Part shown: positions 34,601 to 45,329 of the stretch, piece after piece
How positions within the stretch are numbered: position 1 is the first letter of the stretch
How the letters are laid out: each line of letters begins with the position of its first letter
Assembly (NCBI RefSeq): GCF_026151205.1
Contig: NC_087076.1
Location: 14,245,675 to 14,309,674, forward strand
DNA length: 64,000 bases
Source: Bolinopsis microptera
Taxonomy: Eukaryota > Ctenophora > Tentaculata > Lobata > Bolinopsidae
Direction: 5' to 3'
Program-made: the position numbers and the translations under genes
Notes under the pieces: generated by a model
What the model saw: only the letters and a program-made list of their open reading frames with translations
What the model was told of the DNA's origin: nothing
The model's database searches: none

Positions 34601-37600
34601 TTTAGTTAAAACTTTTTTTGGATATTCAGCTTCCAGTACTTCCATCTTGGATGGTGTCACTCTCATGTCACCAACCTCACTGATTGGACAATGGTAAAAA
34701 ATTCAGCCAAAGCTGTGAAATTTGGATCAAGGAAACATCAAAAAAGCTTCTACTTAAAATTCTTCCAAATTGGAGATTACATATTTCAAGGGATACAAAA
34801 TAAATTCAAGATGAAATCAAATGTCTGTGAGATCCTAAATCATTAAGTTGAAAGGTGGTCGAATTATCTTCTTATCTAAGTTTTCTGTATCCTCAAACAC
34901 TTTAGTCAGTCCTCTCCTTACTAGTCACCTGAATAATTGAATATGATTGGTGAACTGAGGGTTATTATGATTTTCTAGTTGTTTAAGGGTAGAATGAAGT
35001 CAAATGTTTGTCACACCAACTGTAAAGCCTCACTTTAACGTTTACAGCCACAACTACTCAAATATAGTGTTTATTGTCACTCTTCTGATAAAAATTATCA
35101 ATATAAATGCTTCACACTTTCTTGCTACAGTAAAACCCTGATTTACTACTACGGTAATTCCAGGTTTGCGGTAAATCAAGGGTTTTGTTTGTTTACGATA
35201 TGTGTATGTTTAACCCTATTTGGGGAAAGGAAATGACCGCAGTTAATCGTGATTTGCAATAAATTGGGGTTTTACTGTATTGGGAAAGTAAGCAATATTT
35301 TTCAAATCATCTCAAAAAGAGGTTAATGCGTATGGCCCCACCTCTCCAATTGTAATCAAGTTGAGAATAATGATAATTTACTTACGCTTGAAATTATCAA
35401 ATCCTCCGGTAATATCCTCTCGCTTTGCTTGGACTACTTTTGAGAGGTCGAACTCTTGAACCTGCATCTCTATCCTGTTTGCCACTACTTCTTCAAAAAT
35501 ACCCTTTTCTTTGCAAATACATTCTAAGAGAAAGGAACTTTAAGTAAAAGTCTTAGATTAGGAACAGCAGTTAAAAAGTGAAAAAAAAACGTGTTCGTTA
35601 ATTTTGAATATTTAGATGATCCATTAAAGTGTGTTACATAAACAATCAATTGATTCATTGCCCTACGTTTGACCTTGCCCGTTATAACCCCTATAACCTG
35701 AGCTTACCGTCCATTCTTTTGTGAGACCATGTCAAAACGTAAGGAATGTCAACTCTGTTCTTTAGCATCACAGCATTACATACAGCCCTCTTCCTTGGTG
35801 GGGCAGTGCATGCAAACTCAACTGACATTGTCTTTGTTACTGTCTTATCATTACCTGCAAGATTACATATAAATATATATATATTATGATATGACATGAC
35901 TGTGTGGTATGTATGGCACAAATAATAACGAATACATCTAAACCACTGAGCAACCACAAGATGCAAGCTGACATTCGATTGAATGCCAAGAAATCTTAAA
36001 CAGAATTGACAACGGAGCATAATAATTGTACTATATATTCTGCTGTTACCTGCGCTGAACTCATATGATGCACTGATCTCAGTCGAAATTTCAGCAGAAG
36101 TTATCAAAGGAACTCCAACTTCAAATGAAGTTCCAACTGTGACTGAGGCACCAGCAGTGTGAGTAAAAGATATTGACTCAGACACCTCAATGGTTGAAGT
36201 TATCGGAACGACCAAATCTCTGCTGCCACCATTCTTAAGTTCTTTGTGGCTGAAATTATCAACTCATCAACAGAGTTAGTGATGAATGAACAATTGAAAG
36301 GCCAGGATCAAAATGACTAGTTTTTACTATTTTGCATAGTTACCATATTACTATTTACTACTTACACGACAAAATCAGGTTTAGCTGAGTAAACTCTGCC
36401 AGCATCAATGTCGTAGTCAATGTCGGTAGCTTTGAAGTCATAACCATTGATGTTTTCGCAGTCGCATCCTAAAAGAATTGGTTTTCACTATCTCACTGAC
36501 CACTGTAAACTGTTTAATAGAATCTTGTTCAGTTTTCTAATAAAATTTAATAGTTTTATTTAAAGTAAGGTTATACCACACACACACACACACACAGCTA
36601 TAGACGAGGAAAGTTATCTGGAATATCATTGTATAGTTTGAACTCACCTTCTATTGCAGTTCGCCAAGCATTACCCTCACCATGTTTGTTAACCTTAACC
36701 TGATATCCTCTCCACTCTCTCCACCTCCCATTTATCAGAATGGCTGCCATGTTAATGTAGGCATCATCCCCGGAGTCAGACAGCACTCGAAACTCTAGTT
36801 TCTTCAAAGTATCAAACAAGGTATATCGACATGAGCCAAATTTACTCTGACGGTATTCGCTGTAATGGAGGTTTCGCTTTGGTTCGTCAATCGTTGCACG
36901 AATCGTTTCACAGCTCTTGGATCCCTGTCGAACTCCAAATCTTATCTTCCCAGAGGTTCCTGCATAGCTTCTATCAGAAGTAATGATACGGACTCCATCA
37001 ACATGCTTGTAGGCGCAAAGTGCTGCATTAAGCAGACTGCTTACCAAAATAATGGAAAATGTGAGTCTCATCCTGGAGAGAAAAAATGTTTAAAAGTTAC
37101 AAAATTGATCGGCAAGTTTTGTGCCGACAGCTATATGATGTAACTGTCTGCTGATTTAAAAACGGAAGGGAAATGTAAAAAAACCACTTCAAGTAAATGT
37201 GCTGTAAGGAATTGTTCTTGTAAAGGATAAGATATTACCTCCTACTAACGGTATACTTATACTGACCAGCTGATTCAGTGCTCTAACCTTATCGGGGCTC
37301 TATTCCCAGAGATGTCCGTATAGATTAAATTCTTACGATTTTATCAAATGTTTTATATTATTGAACACTGATAATATATTAGTCTCCTTTCACTCTTATG
37401 ATGCTCATAACACCTGGTTCATGTGAAATTTTCTGTCTACTAACGGACCAACCAGCTGTAAATGAGCTCGTACTCAAACTTAACATAATTATATACTAGA
37501 TATGCACTGAGAGTGCTCACACACCAAATTGAAGACTAATGTTTTCCATTGCCCTTTAAAGAGATTGGTATGGAGGGTTTGTGACTGACCCTGGTCATTA

Positions 37601-40600
37601 GGAAAGGCCGCAGCTAAGTTTCACTATTTTTCGCAATTTGACTTCTACAAAATATTATGGAAAAACTTTTAATATTTTGATATTATCATATTTCACCACC
37701 GCACCAGTATAAGTTTGATTTTGTCTTTTCCAGCAGTTGCAAACTGTAAGGCACTGAAAAATTGTTGTGAAATCATCGAGAAACTGAAGCCATAGAAAAA
37801 CTGTAAGCGTTAGAAGATACTACTGTATAAGTCGGTGCAAGTTAAAAAGGTGCAAGCCCGTGCAAACAGGAATCAGTGTATTAACCTCAGTTTGACCTCA
37901 GCTCATGTAAATGATAGAGTATAAGTAAATTTGTTCAATCCAATCTCTTGTCTGTTAATGCCAGAAACTGGAAATGACCCTTCCAAGCATCTGCTATCTT
38001 TTTAAGGTTGCATCTGTCACCGTACAGACGGTTTTTTAATGGGAACCGTTCACTTAGCACCTAGGGCGTCCTTCTCTGCTCCTTTGTTTGATCATAACCG
38101 ATAATAATCAATATCACACTTGAAATTCTAAGACTCTTTGTTGACCTGTCAAAGAATCTTAAGAGGGACCGCACCCCTCTCAGATTCTAGTCGGGTAGAT
38201 TCTAAGAATCTGCTAGAGAGTTAGAGCACTAGCGAGGTGACAAACGGACATAAAAGTACTATTTTGGAGCAGGTGTTCTACAATTATTATTCGTCTGTCA
38301 TCGAATAGAAACAAATCGCCTGAATCTCAGTTTCTTAGTAATAGAGTTTCACGAACATTTGTAATCTTTCGATATTAATAATTTCAATATTAATAATTAT
38401 ATAATAGCAGATCGTTATTTCAGGGAGCATCATTGGTAAAGGAGGGGAGTCGATTAAAGAGCTGAAATCTAAAACGAATGCGGTGGTTAGGGTTTCTAAC
38501 CGGGATGAGATATTCCCCTTTACTGACGAACGGATTGTATTGGTGGTGGCTCCTCCTGACAGTATAATGGAAGCAGTCACCTTCATCCATTCCAAGTTAG
38601 TTTTAATCAAATAGGGTGGTTAGAGTCTATAGAGTGTATGGTGTTTAAATGTTTAAGTCCGGCAATAATTGGGAATATCATCAATTTTCAATTTCTCTCT
38701 CAGTTTAAATGGGAAGTGATACTGATATCAAGGTTAATGCTAAGACTAACATATTATGTGTATAAGGACACGTTCATTTGAGTTTGAGGATATTGGTAAA
38801 TATAAGTGACCCTATTAAAAGGCACAGTGTAGTTGACTTTGTCACACTATTGAATTACTTAAACCCTTGATCGTTAGGATAATCGTCTCATCCTCTAGGC
38901 TAACTTTGTCACATAACGATATCTTAATCAGGTGATAAGATATCGCTTAAATACGACCGGCACGGAAATGGTTACATTGTCACACTATAAACATGTGACG
39001 GAGTAAATATGAACCCCTTGCTGCCGTTTTTGAACAAATGTTTGAGTGTCCAGTTGATTGGATGGGTACATATGACCATTACCTACATATTTGACGACTT
39101 TTTTCGTTATATGGTGCATTCAGGTTTACTCTGTCACACATTAAAGAAAATATGTGATGAATGTTTAGGGCACCCTGATAAGCAATGCTGAGTAGTATAA
39201 GTTTATTTGATGGCCTGGAAGTGCTGGGAATTGTTATTATATCATATAGTCGTAATAATAATAAGGAATTAAAACACAGAAGGCACAACCAAGCTTATTT
39301 TGTCACATAATCTTGATGATATCTGAACATGTGTGAAATTGAAAAAATAATGATATACCAGCTTAAACCCCTTATATTATACGTACTATGGATCAAACAA
39401 CACTGCTAGAACCATGCACCAGTCACATAAATCATTATTAGGTGGTAATATGTTAACAGTGTCACAATTAAACTACCGCTACATGGTCAAAAATAGGGTA
39501 ATTTCGTCACAAAAAATTATTATAACTCTGTTAGCTCCTTGCTGGCAAAATAACTAGTTTATCGAAATTTTTTTGATGATAAGGTTACATAGTATTCTAA
39601 TAGAGGTATAGTTCTTCAAAATAGGGGCAAGACATGTTTACTTTGTCACATCAGTTATTATAAGAGTTAGGTAATCGTCATCAGACTAAAAGATATTTTT
39701 CGTAGTTTGGATCGATTAATACTTTAATATACCTGTAATAAATCCTATGCCAATTTTAACACACTATCTTGATACTGTTGGGGCAGAAAAAGTTAATTTT
39801 GTCACATTTTCAATGTCTTTGACAAATTGATCTAAATTTTTTAAATTGAGCTCTTATGTTCTGGACAATATTCTTCCAATCGTTTCTGAAAGAATATTGA
39901 ATTCTAATAGAGTTATAGATCTTCAAAATAGGGGCAAGACATGTTTACTTTGTCACATCAGTTATTATAAGAGTTAGGTAATCTTCATCACATTAACATA
40001 TATTTTTTTGTAGTTTGGATTGATTTATATCTAGGTAATAAAGCAGCCTATGCTAATTTTTACACACTATCTTGAAATTTTTTCCCGATCCATGACTCAA
40101 AGTGCCGAAGGCACAAAAGAGTCAAGGACAAGGGTTAGCGAACGAGGTTTTTTTTGTATATGGTAGCTTTGCGACCGTACCTGCGAGCGTGCGAGCGTGC
40201 GCGCGACCGTACCTGCCTGCACACACTGTAATCGCCCACGTGACTACCTGCGCAAAGTTATTTTGCGGAATAATCCGAATTAGCTAATTGTTGGCGCGCG
40301 GCGCTGAACTGACCAAGTACATTGTTAATTTCACCATGTACATATCCCACTAGGCACTAATTGATAGCATACTATTATTATTTTGAGTTACTTATACTAT
40401 TTTGCACACATCCGTGTCGGGTGTCAGGTTGCATAAACAATAAGCATATGGTCACATAAAAATATACACGATTTTCAAATTCAATATGGAATTATATGGT
40501 GGCGCTCGGCCTGTCACTTCGCCATATCTGCATACTTATAAACAGTAAAAACTGGGGTCCCCAGGTTGTATAGAAAATGACAAAATACGCCATCACGGAT

Positions 40601-43085
40601 CGGGAAATTGAGCGGCCATGCACAAAAAAAAGCGGCCGCATTTCTTGTTTGGGCATGAAAAGTTAATTTTGTCACATTTTTAGTGACTTTGACAAATTTA
40701 ACCTAAAATTGTTAAACTTAATCTCTGATGTTCTGGACAATATTCTAATAGAGGTATAGAATATAGATCTTCAAAATAGGGGCAAGACATGTTTACTTTG
40801 TCACATCAGTTATTATAAGAGTTATTATTAGAGACTATTTCATTCTATAATCATTGTTTTTAATCTATTTACGATTTCGTATAATTTTTTGTGACAATGT
40901 AATCTCCTTTCCTTAATAAGAGCATTTTTACTTGTCGCAACAACCGGGATAAAGATAATTTTACCCAGAATACATTACAACAATGCGACTCATAAATAAT
41001 ACTCCAATCCGGATTTTACAATGTAAACATCAACTGATCTTAACTTGCATCAACTACATTGTCATCATATAAAATTTTCCCGCCTTTCAAACCAAAATCA
41101 GATATAAATAATTCGCCCAAAATTTTAAATTTCATATATTGTGACAGAATTAACCTCATTTCCCAATAACCAAGTGCCTGTATTAGCTAACTATTCAAAA
41201 CAACATATTTTAGGGCTATGATTGGTAGAGCAACCATCAAATAATGAGTTGAAAGGGTTTTTAGGACACCTCACAGTAGAATAGAGGTATGGTATCATGA
41301 GTGTGACAAAGTTACCTAAATATTGCCTTGTAACCGTTCGATCCGTGCCCATTAACCAATGTTGTATCATAATTGTTAGATTGACCTAATTTACTATATT
41401 TCAGACCAAGGAATGATAATTAAACAAATGCAGTTAACTAAGTCACACAAAATGTGACATTTGAAACATTATAGTGCCTAACAACAATAGATTTTCTTTC
41501 TGAGCGGTGCATATGGGAGTATGGGTTACGTGGCTAATGTTCAGAACTTCTGAACGTGCTAGGTTAATAGATGTCAAAATTAAGCCACTATCGTCAAAAA
41601 CGCTATTATTTTTGTTTACCAATATCCTCAAACTCAAATGAACGTGTCCATAAAACATCGGCTCATTCCACATATGATTATCTTGTTTTGCTTGTTATTG
41701 GTTTGGTTTGTAACAACAACATTAAGGTTGAGAACAAGTCTGTCCGAAGAAAAAGGCAAAACCTCTAAAAGAAGGGGTGTTAACAGACTGAAAGAGATGA
41801 AACTTATTGTAGCAGACACTTCAGCTGGTAAAATCATCGGGAAGAAAGGAGAAACTGTGAAAAAGATCCAAGAGGTATGTATGATTGGTGAACTAACATT
41901 TTAGCTCCGGTTAATTACTTTTGAATTTTGTGCAATATTTCAGTCTAGTCAATAGCGAATTTTAATAAAATCAAATTCCCAGAAATATCCTGCTTCTTGT
42001 TCTTGTGTCAAGATTAATAATAAATCACCCGAATAATAGAATGAGAAAAGAACACTTTCAGGAGAACAAAGTGAAAGTGATGCTGACAAGTAAAGGAGAC
42101 TGGGGCGTGGTCCCAGGAGAACGAGTAGCAACCATATCTGGAGAGGAGGACAATGTTAACCATGCCATTGAGGAAATGCTCGCTGTTGTAGCGGTTAGTC
42201 TTGCTTTTATAAAGCTTTCGATGTACGTTCAATTGATTTGTTATGGGATTGCAAAGTATAATTAAAGGGTAAATTATTATTCAATAATTAGGATTAGATG
42301 TAATTTATTAAATTTCGAATCAGCATTTTTTCTATTTTTAGAAAGACCCCCACGCTCGGCTGGAGAAGTCCCTGGTGTACCCCCAATACCCCATGTTTGA
42401 TAACTTTCTCTACCATGGACCTCCAGACAGTTTGTACAGAGGACCTCCCTCTCCTAGGTACATTATGTATTTAAATACATTATAGTGTATGTACATTGTA
42501 TAATATATATTTAGCTTACCTTCATCAGGATATAATATATTGCCTTACTTGATTACTAGATTACTAGACATTTTTTTTGCATTGCTTGATTACTAGACAT
42601 TTAAGCTTGAATCTTACTATATATAAAGCGAGACGATATATTATATATATGGTTCCGTGCCATTTTACTGACACCATGGCATCAACTTTAACACGACTTT
42701 CCGCAAAAACCGTAAAAGATATACAACTGAAACTTTTTTGACTGGGTCAAATGCTTTAATGGCCTTCAAATCAGCATGAAAAAATAAAAAATTGGCCAAG
42801 AAATAGGAGTTAAAGAGCCCAAAATTTGGACCCCCAAGTGGTGTCAAAAACGCGAATTAAATAGGTAATAATTATTTTATTTTTTAACTGATGCTTCAAA
42901 CGATCTCTTAAAATACGTGAAATTTTTTATCTATTTATTATCAAAATAACCTCTTCTTCAGGAAAAACGTAGGCCCTCCTCCGCGATGTGGCCGAGGTGG
43001 ATTTGACATCACCCCTCGATACGATGGTTATCAGAGTGAGCAACCCTTCCCCAGGCGAGGCAGGGCACCTCCTCCCTTTTACTAA
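28695..43085 (+). CDS. NOVA-like RNA-binding protein with two KH domains, six exons
   Basis: Exons: 28695-28782, 38424-38595, 41727-41874, 42062-42193, 42342-42457 and 42962-43085. Every border is AG/GT and all phases close, giving 259 residues with a TAA stop. KH1 is split by intron 1 just before its SIIGKGGES loop. KH2 (KLIVADTSAGKIIGKKG, ending in ERVATISGEE) is split after its GXXG helix. The ERVATISG end and the order resemble NOVA/PCBP proteins, which bind short pyrimidine-rich or YCAY RNA motifs and control splicing. The tail is Pro/Tyr/Arg-rich with RGG-like pieces (RCGRGGF, PRRGRAPP). NOVA has three KH domains, so a third is missing or lost. Intron 1 (9.6 kb) holds LINE 2 and an antisense gene; intron 2 is mostly one transposon. 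Confidence 0.85.
29093..30495 (+). pseudogene. LINE 2 ORF1 (gag-like), one frameshift near its end
   Basis: The ATG at 29093 opens 431 codons. Residues about 97-160 form a PHD-like finger (CSVCCKEV..CSGCGWYFH..CPPC). The middle, about 235-390, has two RRM-like regions typical of Jockey/I nucleocapsid proteins. The first CCHC knuckle is CNKCQGWGHIHRYC. The second knuckle starts AKCG and is then lost near 30350. One base later in frame, the expected C-X2-C..H..C pattern continues, then a third Cys/His cluster, ending at TGA 30493-30495. That stop overlaps the ORF2 start as ATGA. So one base has been lost (or is missing from the assembly) at TGTGGAAATGTGC. Confidence 0.82.
30492..33935 (+). CDS. 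LINE 2 ORF2: AP endonuclease + reverse transcriptase
   Basis: 1147 residues, intact. Endonuclease blocks: NICGLS at the start, VQETGAG, IGNLYLK, MGDFNARH, SSHIDFF and the final GHVPVS. Reverse transcriptase blocks: YRPISISSYVGKLLERIL, LCLFIDFEKAFDSVW, GLPQGSVLSPMLF and the catalytic LKFADDG. Near the C-terminus is CICGSDEQTALHLLSSC, the Cys/His motif that ends many LINE proteins. No RNase H follows. The start ATG overlaps the stop of repaired ORF1 by ATGA, which suggests coupled translation. The group call (Jockey/I) is from domain content and could change with a tree. Confidence 0.9.
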   Translation: MIDYNTSSRNAQNSTVFGKLCTINICGLSQRSNMMLSKYAFDNDILLFGVQETGAGSQWKSLTNMKTFEDTNNNSNKGCAIMVRQEIMFTQLPVISNISSNIDSVWGMLSWNGKRYIIGNLYLKLDYLSGVKEMLVMLDKAHEMSKLHKCTGVIAMGDFNARHFIWNDTVVNKYGKYIEEHLDWSKFCVHAPSSSTFLARNGSSHIDFFITSTQLDKYIDHPIADHFANLYSGAPLRGHVPVSINVQSQPVAIRSENVQKYNLQSMDWFNWTRDIEIDLTLEKTDSLATDGTIKELLEVINTAIDVSTKENCQMKCVSKHSKPYWTPKLSVLSGKLRFDLKSYLTRNTDTAFEAMQTSEKEFEEARKQACQQFILRKTNDLNTSQAKKFWKEFNKLFKPPSDQMVEALISEDGTILTENADIEKEMFGTFFQAKHIVHNIDQFDDVFYQEINNLYDDIKNSNFQPSEDMADRFTSSSALYCPVTPWEITATLKGIHSTAASFDNHEVHQSMLKKLGPNAIHALSRLFTLCLRNGLWLRNDSKIVFLKKDGKSSYSKAGAYRPISISSYVGKLLERILAQRLEVYLKKVGIIDVNQEGFSKGKNTIRYLNRLTAGIKGDIMKKLTVLCLFIDFEKAFDSVWKKGLVVKLWRAGVHGCYLKTIDSFLFSRTVCLLINGFLGPVRDCLDYGLPQGSVLSPMLFKFFIMDIEAVCSVYQQISVLKFADDGTVKVVGRDLEECLFYLNLAMDSIEYWTSCWRLVINCDANKTEIICFNSYDQAGIPTSFKLGGKLIHLTDQTKVLGVILDSKLTFKQHSKHVYNNLVYRWVCMSRYANRNWGMNQAVLVRVAKTILFSTLFYGSIIWMKNSNMTDINKLWYRVSKAAVGAVFNVHGAILEVILGVPPLQTMGRVISIKHYLKVLHDSDDIHFDFVRTQLDEMNPTVLFHLRDVQKFLKWKVEHFSTEGQTCHLTQRNLEQVLLLPKKIYKYTKGMMQQFTELLWQESLQNLLLTEGWSEIPRVSCNPLPIPFGVSREVEVLVMSLMYKNNLLNSFLFRVDRAVASPLCICGSDEQTALHLLSSCELVDANLQCQAERIITLCNSGRSMVDLAAEQGSIILNCSRDEMFISVCVEIVESEGLHLKRKINLSKR
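35128..35277. mobile_element. pogo/mariner-like MITE, 150 bp
   Basis: It starts CAGTAAAACCCTGATTTAC and ends with the complement of CAGTAAAACCCCAATTTAT. TA flanks both sides (35126-35127, 35278-35279). Termini of this form and a TA target are typical of the pogo branch of Tc1/mariner. It lies just beyond the 3' end of the aerolysin-like gene. Confidence 0.82.
35378..37071 (-). CDS. secreted aerolysin-like (natterin-type) pore-forming protein
   Basis: Exons in transcript order: 37071-36648, 36468-36366, 36249-36050, 35854-35708 and 35523-35378. Phases close for 339 residues to TAA 35380-35378. A hydrophobic signal peptide covers residues 1-20. Residues about 25-140 form a PLAT-like domain related to those in the secreted gene at 9.1-14.5 kb. 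From about residue 180 on, Ser/Thr-rich alternating strands (exon 3) look like the pre-stem and insertion region of aerolysin-fold proteins, with paired cysteines in exons 4-5. The family assembles beta-barrel pores in membranes; many animal members act in defence or digestion, so the role here is open. A GTAAGT donor just before the stop may mean another exon. It is antisense in intron 1 of the NOVA-like gene. Confidence 0.68.
36577..36596. repeat. (AC)n microsatellite
   Basis: A run of ten CA dinucleotides in the first intron of the aerolysin-like gene. Confidence 0.9.
37072..38423. other. intron 1 remainder, 5' flank of the aerolysin-like gene
   Basis: No further exon or repeat is supported. 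It must contain the promoter of the antisense gene; no core element could be singled out. Confidence 0.4.
39594..40850. repeat. three-copy internal repeat of the 2884-bp element
   Basis: A block with TCTTCAAAATAGGGGCAAG followed by ATGTTTACTTTGTCACATC begins near 39594, 39897 and 40740. The first spacing is about 303 bp. The second is about 843 bp because R1 copy 2 (574 bp) has landed in the middle unit. The undisturbed unit shows roughly what the empty site looked like. Confidence 0.85.
40077..40650 (+). repeat. dispersed repeat R1, copy 2 (574 bp)
   Basis: Shares both ends and inner blocks with 25828-26264 in inverted orientation, but is longer by about 140 bp in a GC-rich middle part (GCGAGCGTGCGAGCGTGCGC). 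It is nested in the 2884-bp element. An inner TTTCCCGATCC end is repeated in inverted form near 40600, so the element may itself be composite. Confidence 0.65.
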
Positions 43086-44000
43086 AAAAACAGCTCTAAT
43101 GTTGAAAACTATAATTTTGGTTGCATCAGATACTCAGATATATAGCTTTTTTCTCTTTTACGGATGATAAATGATAATGATACAATGTTGATTTGCAACC
43201 TTTAATAATAATTTAATAGTTTTTTGTGATATGCGGATCAAGGTGACCATTAAAATATGTTATTATGTACTTGATGTAATTTATATGAATTTTCTGTACG
43301 GGATTTGTAGAATTTGTAATAAGCTTGCCATTTATGTGATGACTCAAGTAGAAGAAAAAGGGGTCGCGTGTTGTGGTTCAACAAATTTCCTTGCTTTAAA
43401 TTATTGCAGTGAAGCTTCATAATGGGGTTAAAACGGTAGCTGGTTCGGAAGGTTTTTCAATTTTATGTAGAATATTTGGTATCCAAAGAAGAGTTTTGCT
43501 GTTTAATGTTTATTTCTATTTATATCGGTTAAATATATTTTTATTGTTGGACAATGATAATACTTTCAAAATTAAATGAATGTTTCTTTGTAAGGAAGTA
43601 AGCACTCGATGTTTTTGTAGCTGTGTTCTGGAAGAAAATAAGATGTGATTTTTAATTGTGTGTTTCGAATTTATCATTTGCATTTATAGACATATTATGG
43701 TATTTTCATTTGCGTCGGAACCTAATAATTTCTTTTATATTATATTATAGAAGAAATTAATATTTCTCTATAATAATATAATGAAAAGCATTAAAAGATA
43801 CAGACCTTCAAATCTGGGACTCATAACATATATTATTATGGTGAACTAAATTAACGATCAAGGCGAGAAAATAATCAATACTTTTTTAGTGAAATTTTGG
43901 TGCGGCCAAGATTCAACCATCATTAAATGAGAGAAAAGTAATTTCTATTTTAATTTATGGCAACAACCGTAATACTATTACGATAGTGTGTAATGTTTAA
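43086..44000. other. 3' UTR of the NOVA-like gene and intergenic DNA
   Basis: AT-rich, no supported gene. The open frame at 43231-43422 has no features of a protein. Confidence 0.4.
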
Positions 44001-45329
44001 ATGCAATTATCTTCAGAGATGATGGCTGCAGAAGGCCCAGCTAAGACTGAACTAAAGAGGACACCCGACGAAACAGAAGAAGATTCTAAACGGTGTAAAA
44101 CAGAACTTCCTGAAAACGACACAAAACCATCAGATATCGTAAAGCCTTTAAAGAATGACGAAAACAATGGTCAGTCAAAAGATAGTAATGGTTCAACAGA
44201 AGCTAAGGATGAAACTAAAATCGCATATCCAACTAAAAAGAAGTACGCTATAATGATGGGGTTCTGTGGGGACGGTTATAGAGGGATGGCGCTGAATGTT
44301 GGGGTCAACACCATCGAAGAAGAGCTTATCACCGCTCTGCTCAAGTGCCAGTTCATAAAACCAGAAAACGCCCGAGAAATGGGTAAGATGTATTTCCAAC
44401 GAGCCTCCCGCACCGACAAGGGGGTTTCAGCTGCACGACAGGTGGTTTCCTCAAACTTGAACCTGGGGCCAGATCTGAAAGCTGCTGTGTCTCAGCTGAA
44501 CGAGGCGTTACCAGATAACATCACTGTTTATGATATCATCAAAGCAACCAAACATTTTGATAGCCACAAGTTTGCTTCCAGCAGAGTTTACGAGTACAAC
44601 TGTCCCTCGTTTGCCATGGCTCCCACGCTAGGTGACACCTGGAGTGGATATAGGATAACTCCTCAGGTGCTGGCAAAAGTGCGGGAATTTTTACAGAATT
44701 TTGTGGGAACTAAGAATTATTACAACTACACTTCAAACAAATCCGCATCCGATCCGAGTTGTTTTAGGTACATTAGGTCAATAAGCGTATCAGATCCAGT
44801 TATTGTTGAGGACATTGAGTACATCAGGATATTCCTACATGGCGACAGCTTCATCTACCATCAAATCAGGAAGATAACCGGAATGACTATTGCTGTAATG
44901 CGCAATGTCACGCCATCAGACCATCTTGAGAAATCCTTTACAAAAGACCGTGTTGACATCCCCCTGGCACCAGGTTTAGGCTTAGTGTTGGACGAAGTGA
45001 AGATGGAGCGCTATAACAAGAAGTTTGGTAAAGATGGTTGCCACACACCGCTTGTTTGGGACCCCTACGAGGAGCAAGTTCAGGATTTCAAGATGAAGCA
45101 CATTCTGAGCGTGATACACAGAAAAGAGAAGGCTGAGTCGATCATGTTTAACTGGTTACAGACCCTGAAAAAACACAAGTTCTACACCGGGGATGTTTTA
45201 CCTGAAATATTGACTGGTCAGTCTGGGGAATCTAAGGGGGCAGACATTTCGGATTCCGGTGAAAAGAAGGATTCCACGACGACTGAGAGTGCTGTCAGTT
45301 TAGAAAGTTCAACAAATGCTGCTAAATGA
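44001..45329 (+). CDS. PUS1: tRNA pseudouridine synthase 1 (TruA family)
   Basis: 442 residues in one exon from ATG 44001; further ATGs follow at codons 7 and 8. Residues 1-80 are a charged, disordered N-terminus with a KRCK patch. The TruA fold begins at KYAIMMGFCGDGYRG. The catalytic aspartate is D139 in RASRTDKGVSA. Later motifs are SRVYEYNCPSFA, the NYYNYTS/FRYIRS step and IFLHGDSFIYHQIRKITGMTIAVM, which closes the active site. PUS1 converts uridine to pseudouridine in tRNAs and some mRNAs in nucleus and mitochondria. Length matches animal PUS1. It lies 0.9 kb after the NOVA-like gene and 0.4 kb before RWDD1, on the same strand. Confidence 0.95.
   Translation: MQLSSEMMAAEGPAKTELKRTPDETEEDSKRCKTELPENDTKPSDIVKPLKNDENNGQSKDSNGSTEAKDETKIAYPTKKKYAIMMGFCGDGYRGMALNVGVNTIEEELITALLKCQFIKPENAREMGKMYFQRASRTDKGVSAARQVVSSNLNLGPDLKAAVSQLNEALPDNITVYDIIKATKHFDSHKFASSRVYEYNCPSFAMAPTLGDTWSGYRITPQVLAKVREFLQNFVGTKNYYNYTSNKSASDPSCFRYIRSISVSDPVIVEDIEYIRIFLHGDSFIYHQIRKITGMTIAVMRNVTPSDHLEKSFTKDRVDIPLAPGLGLVLDEVKMERYNKKFGKDGCHTPLVWDPYEEQVQDFKMKHILSVIHRKEKAESIMFNWLQTLKKHKFYTGDVLPEILTGQSGESKGADISDSGEKKDSTTTESAVSLESSTNAAK

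Larger units (their letters stand above)
38766..41649. mobile_element. 2884-bp TIR element with GTCACA repeats, non-autonomous
   Basis: Perfect 35-bp terminal inverted repeats (38766-38800 and 41615-41649, starting GGACACGTTCATTTGAG). ATAA is duplicated at 38762-38765 and 41650-41653. The interior has at least 13 GTCACA motifs, most within TTTGTCACA, spaced about 70-170 bp and pointing inward from the left. Inverted copies (TGTGACAAAGTTACC near 41302, TGTGACATTT near 41455) occur at the right. No meaningful frame exists. The target duplication and GG-start match the transposon at 19685-21751. It takes up 2.88 of the 3.13 kb of intron 2 of the NOVA-like gene and ends 77 bp before exon 3. Confidence 0.88.
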
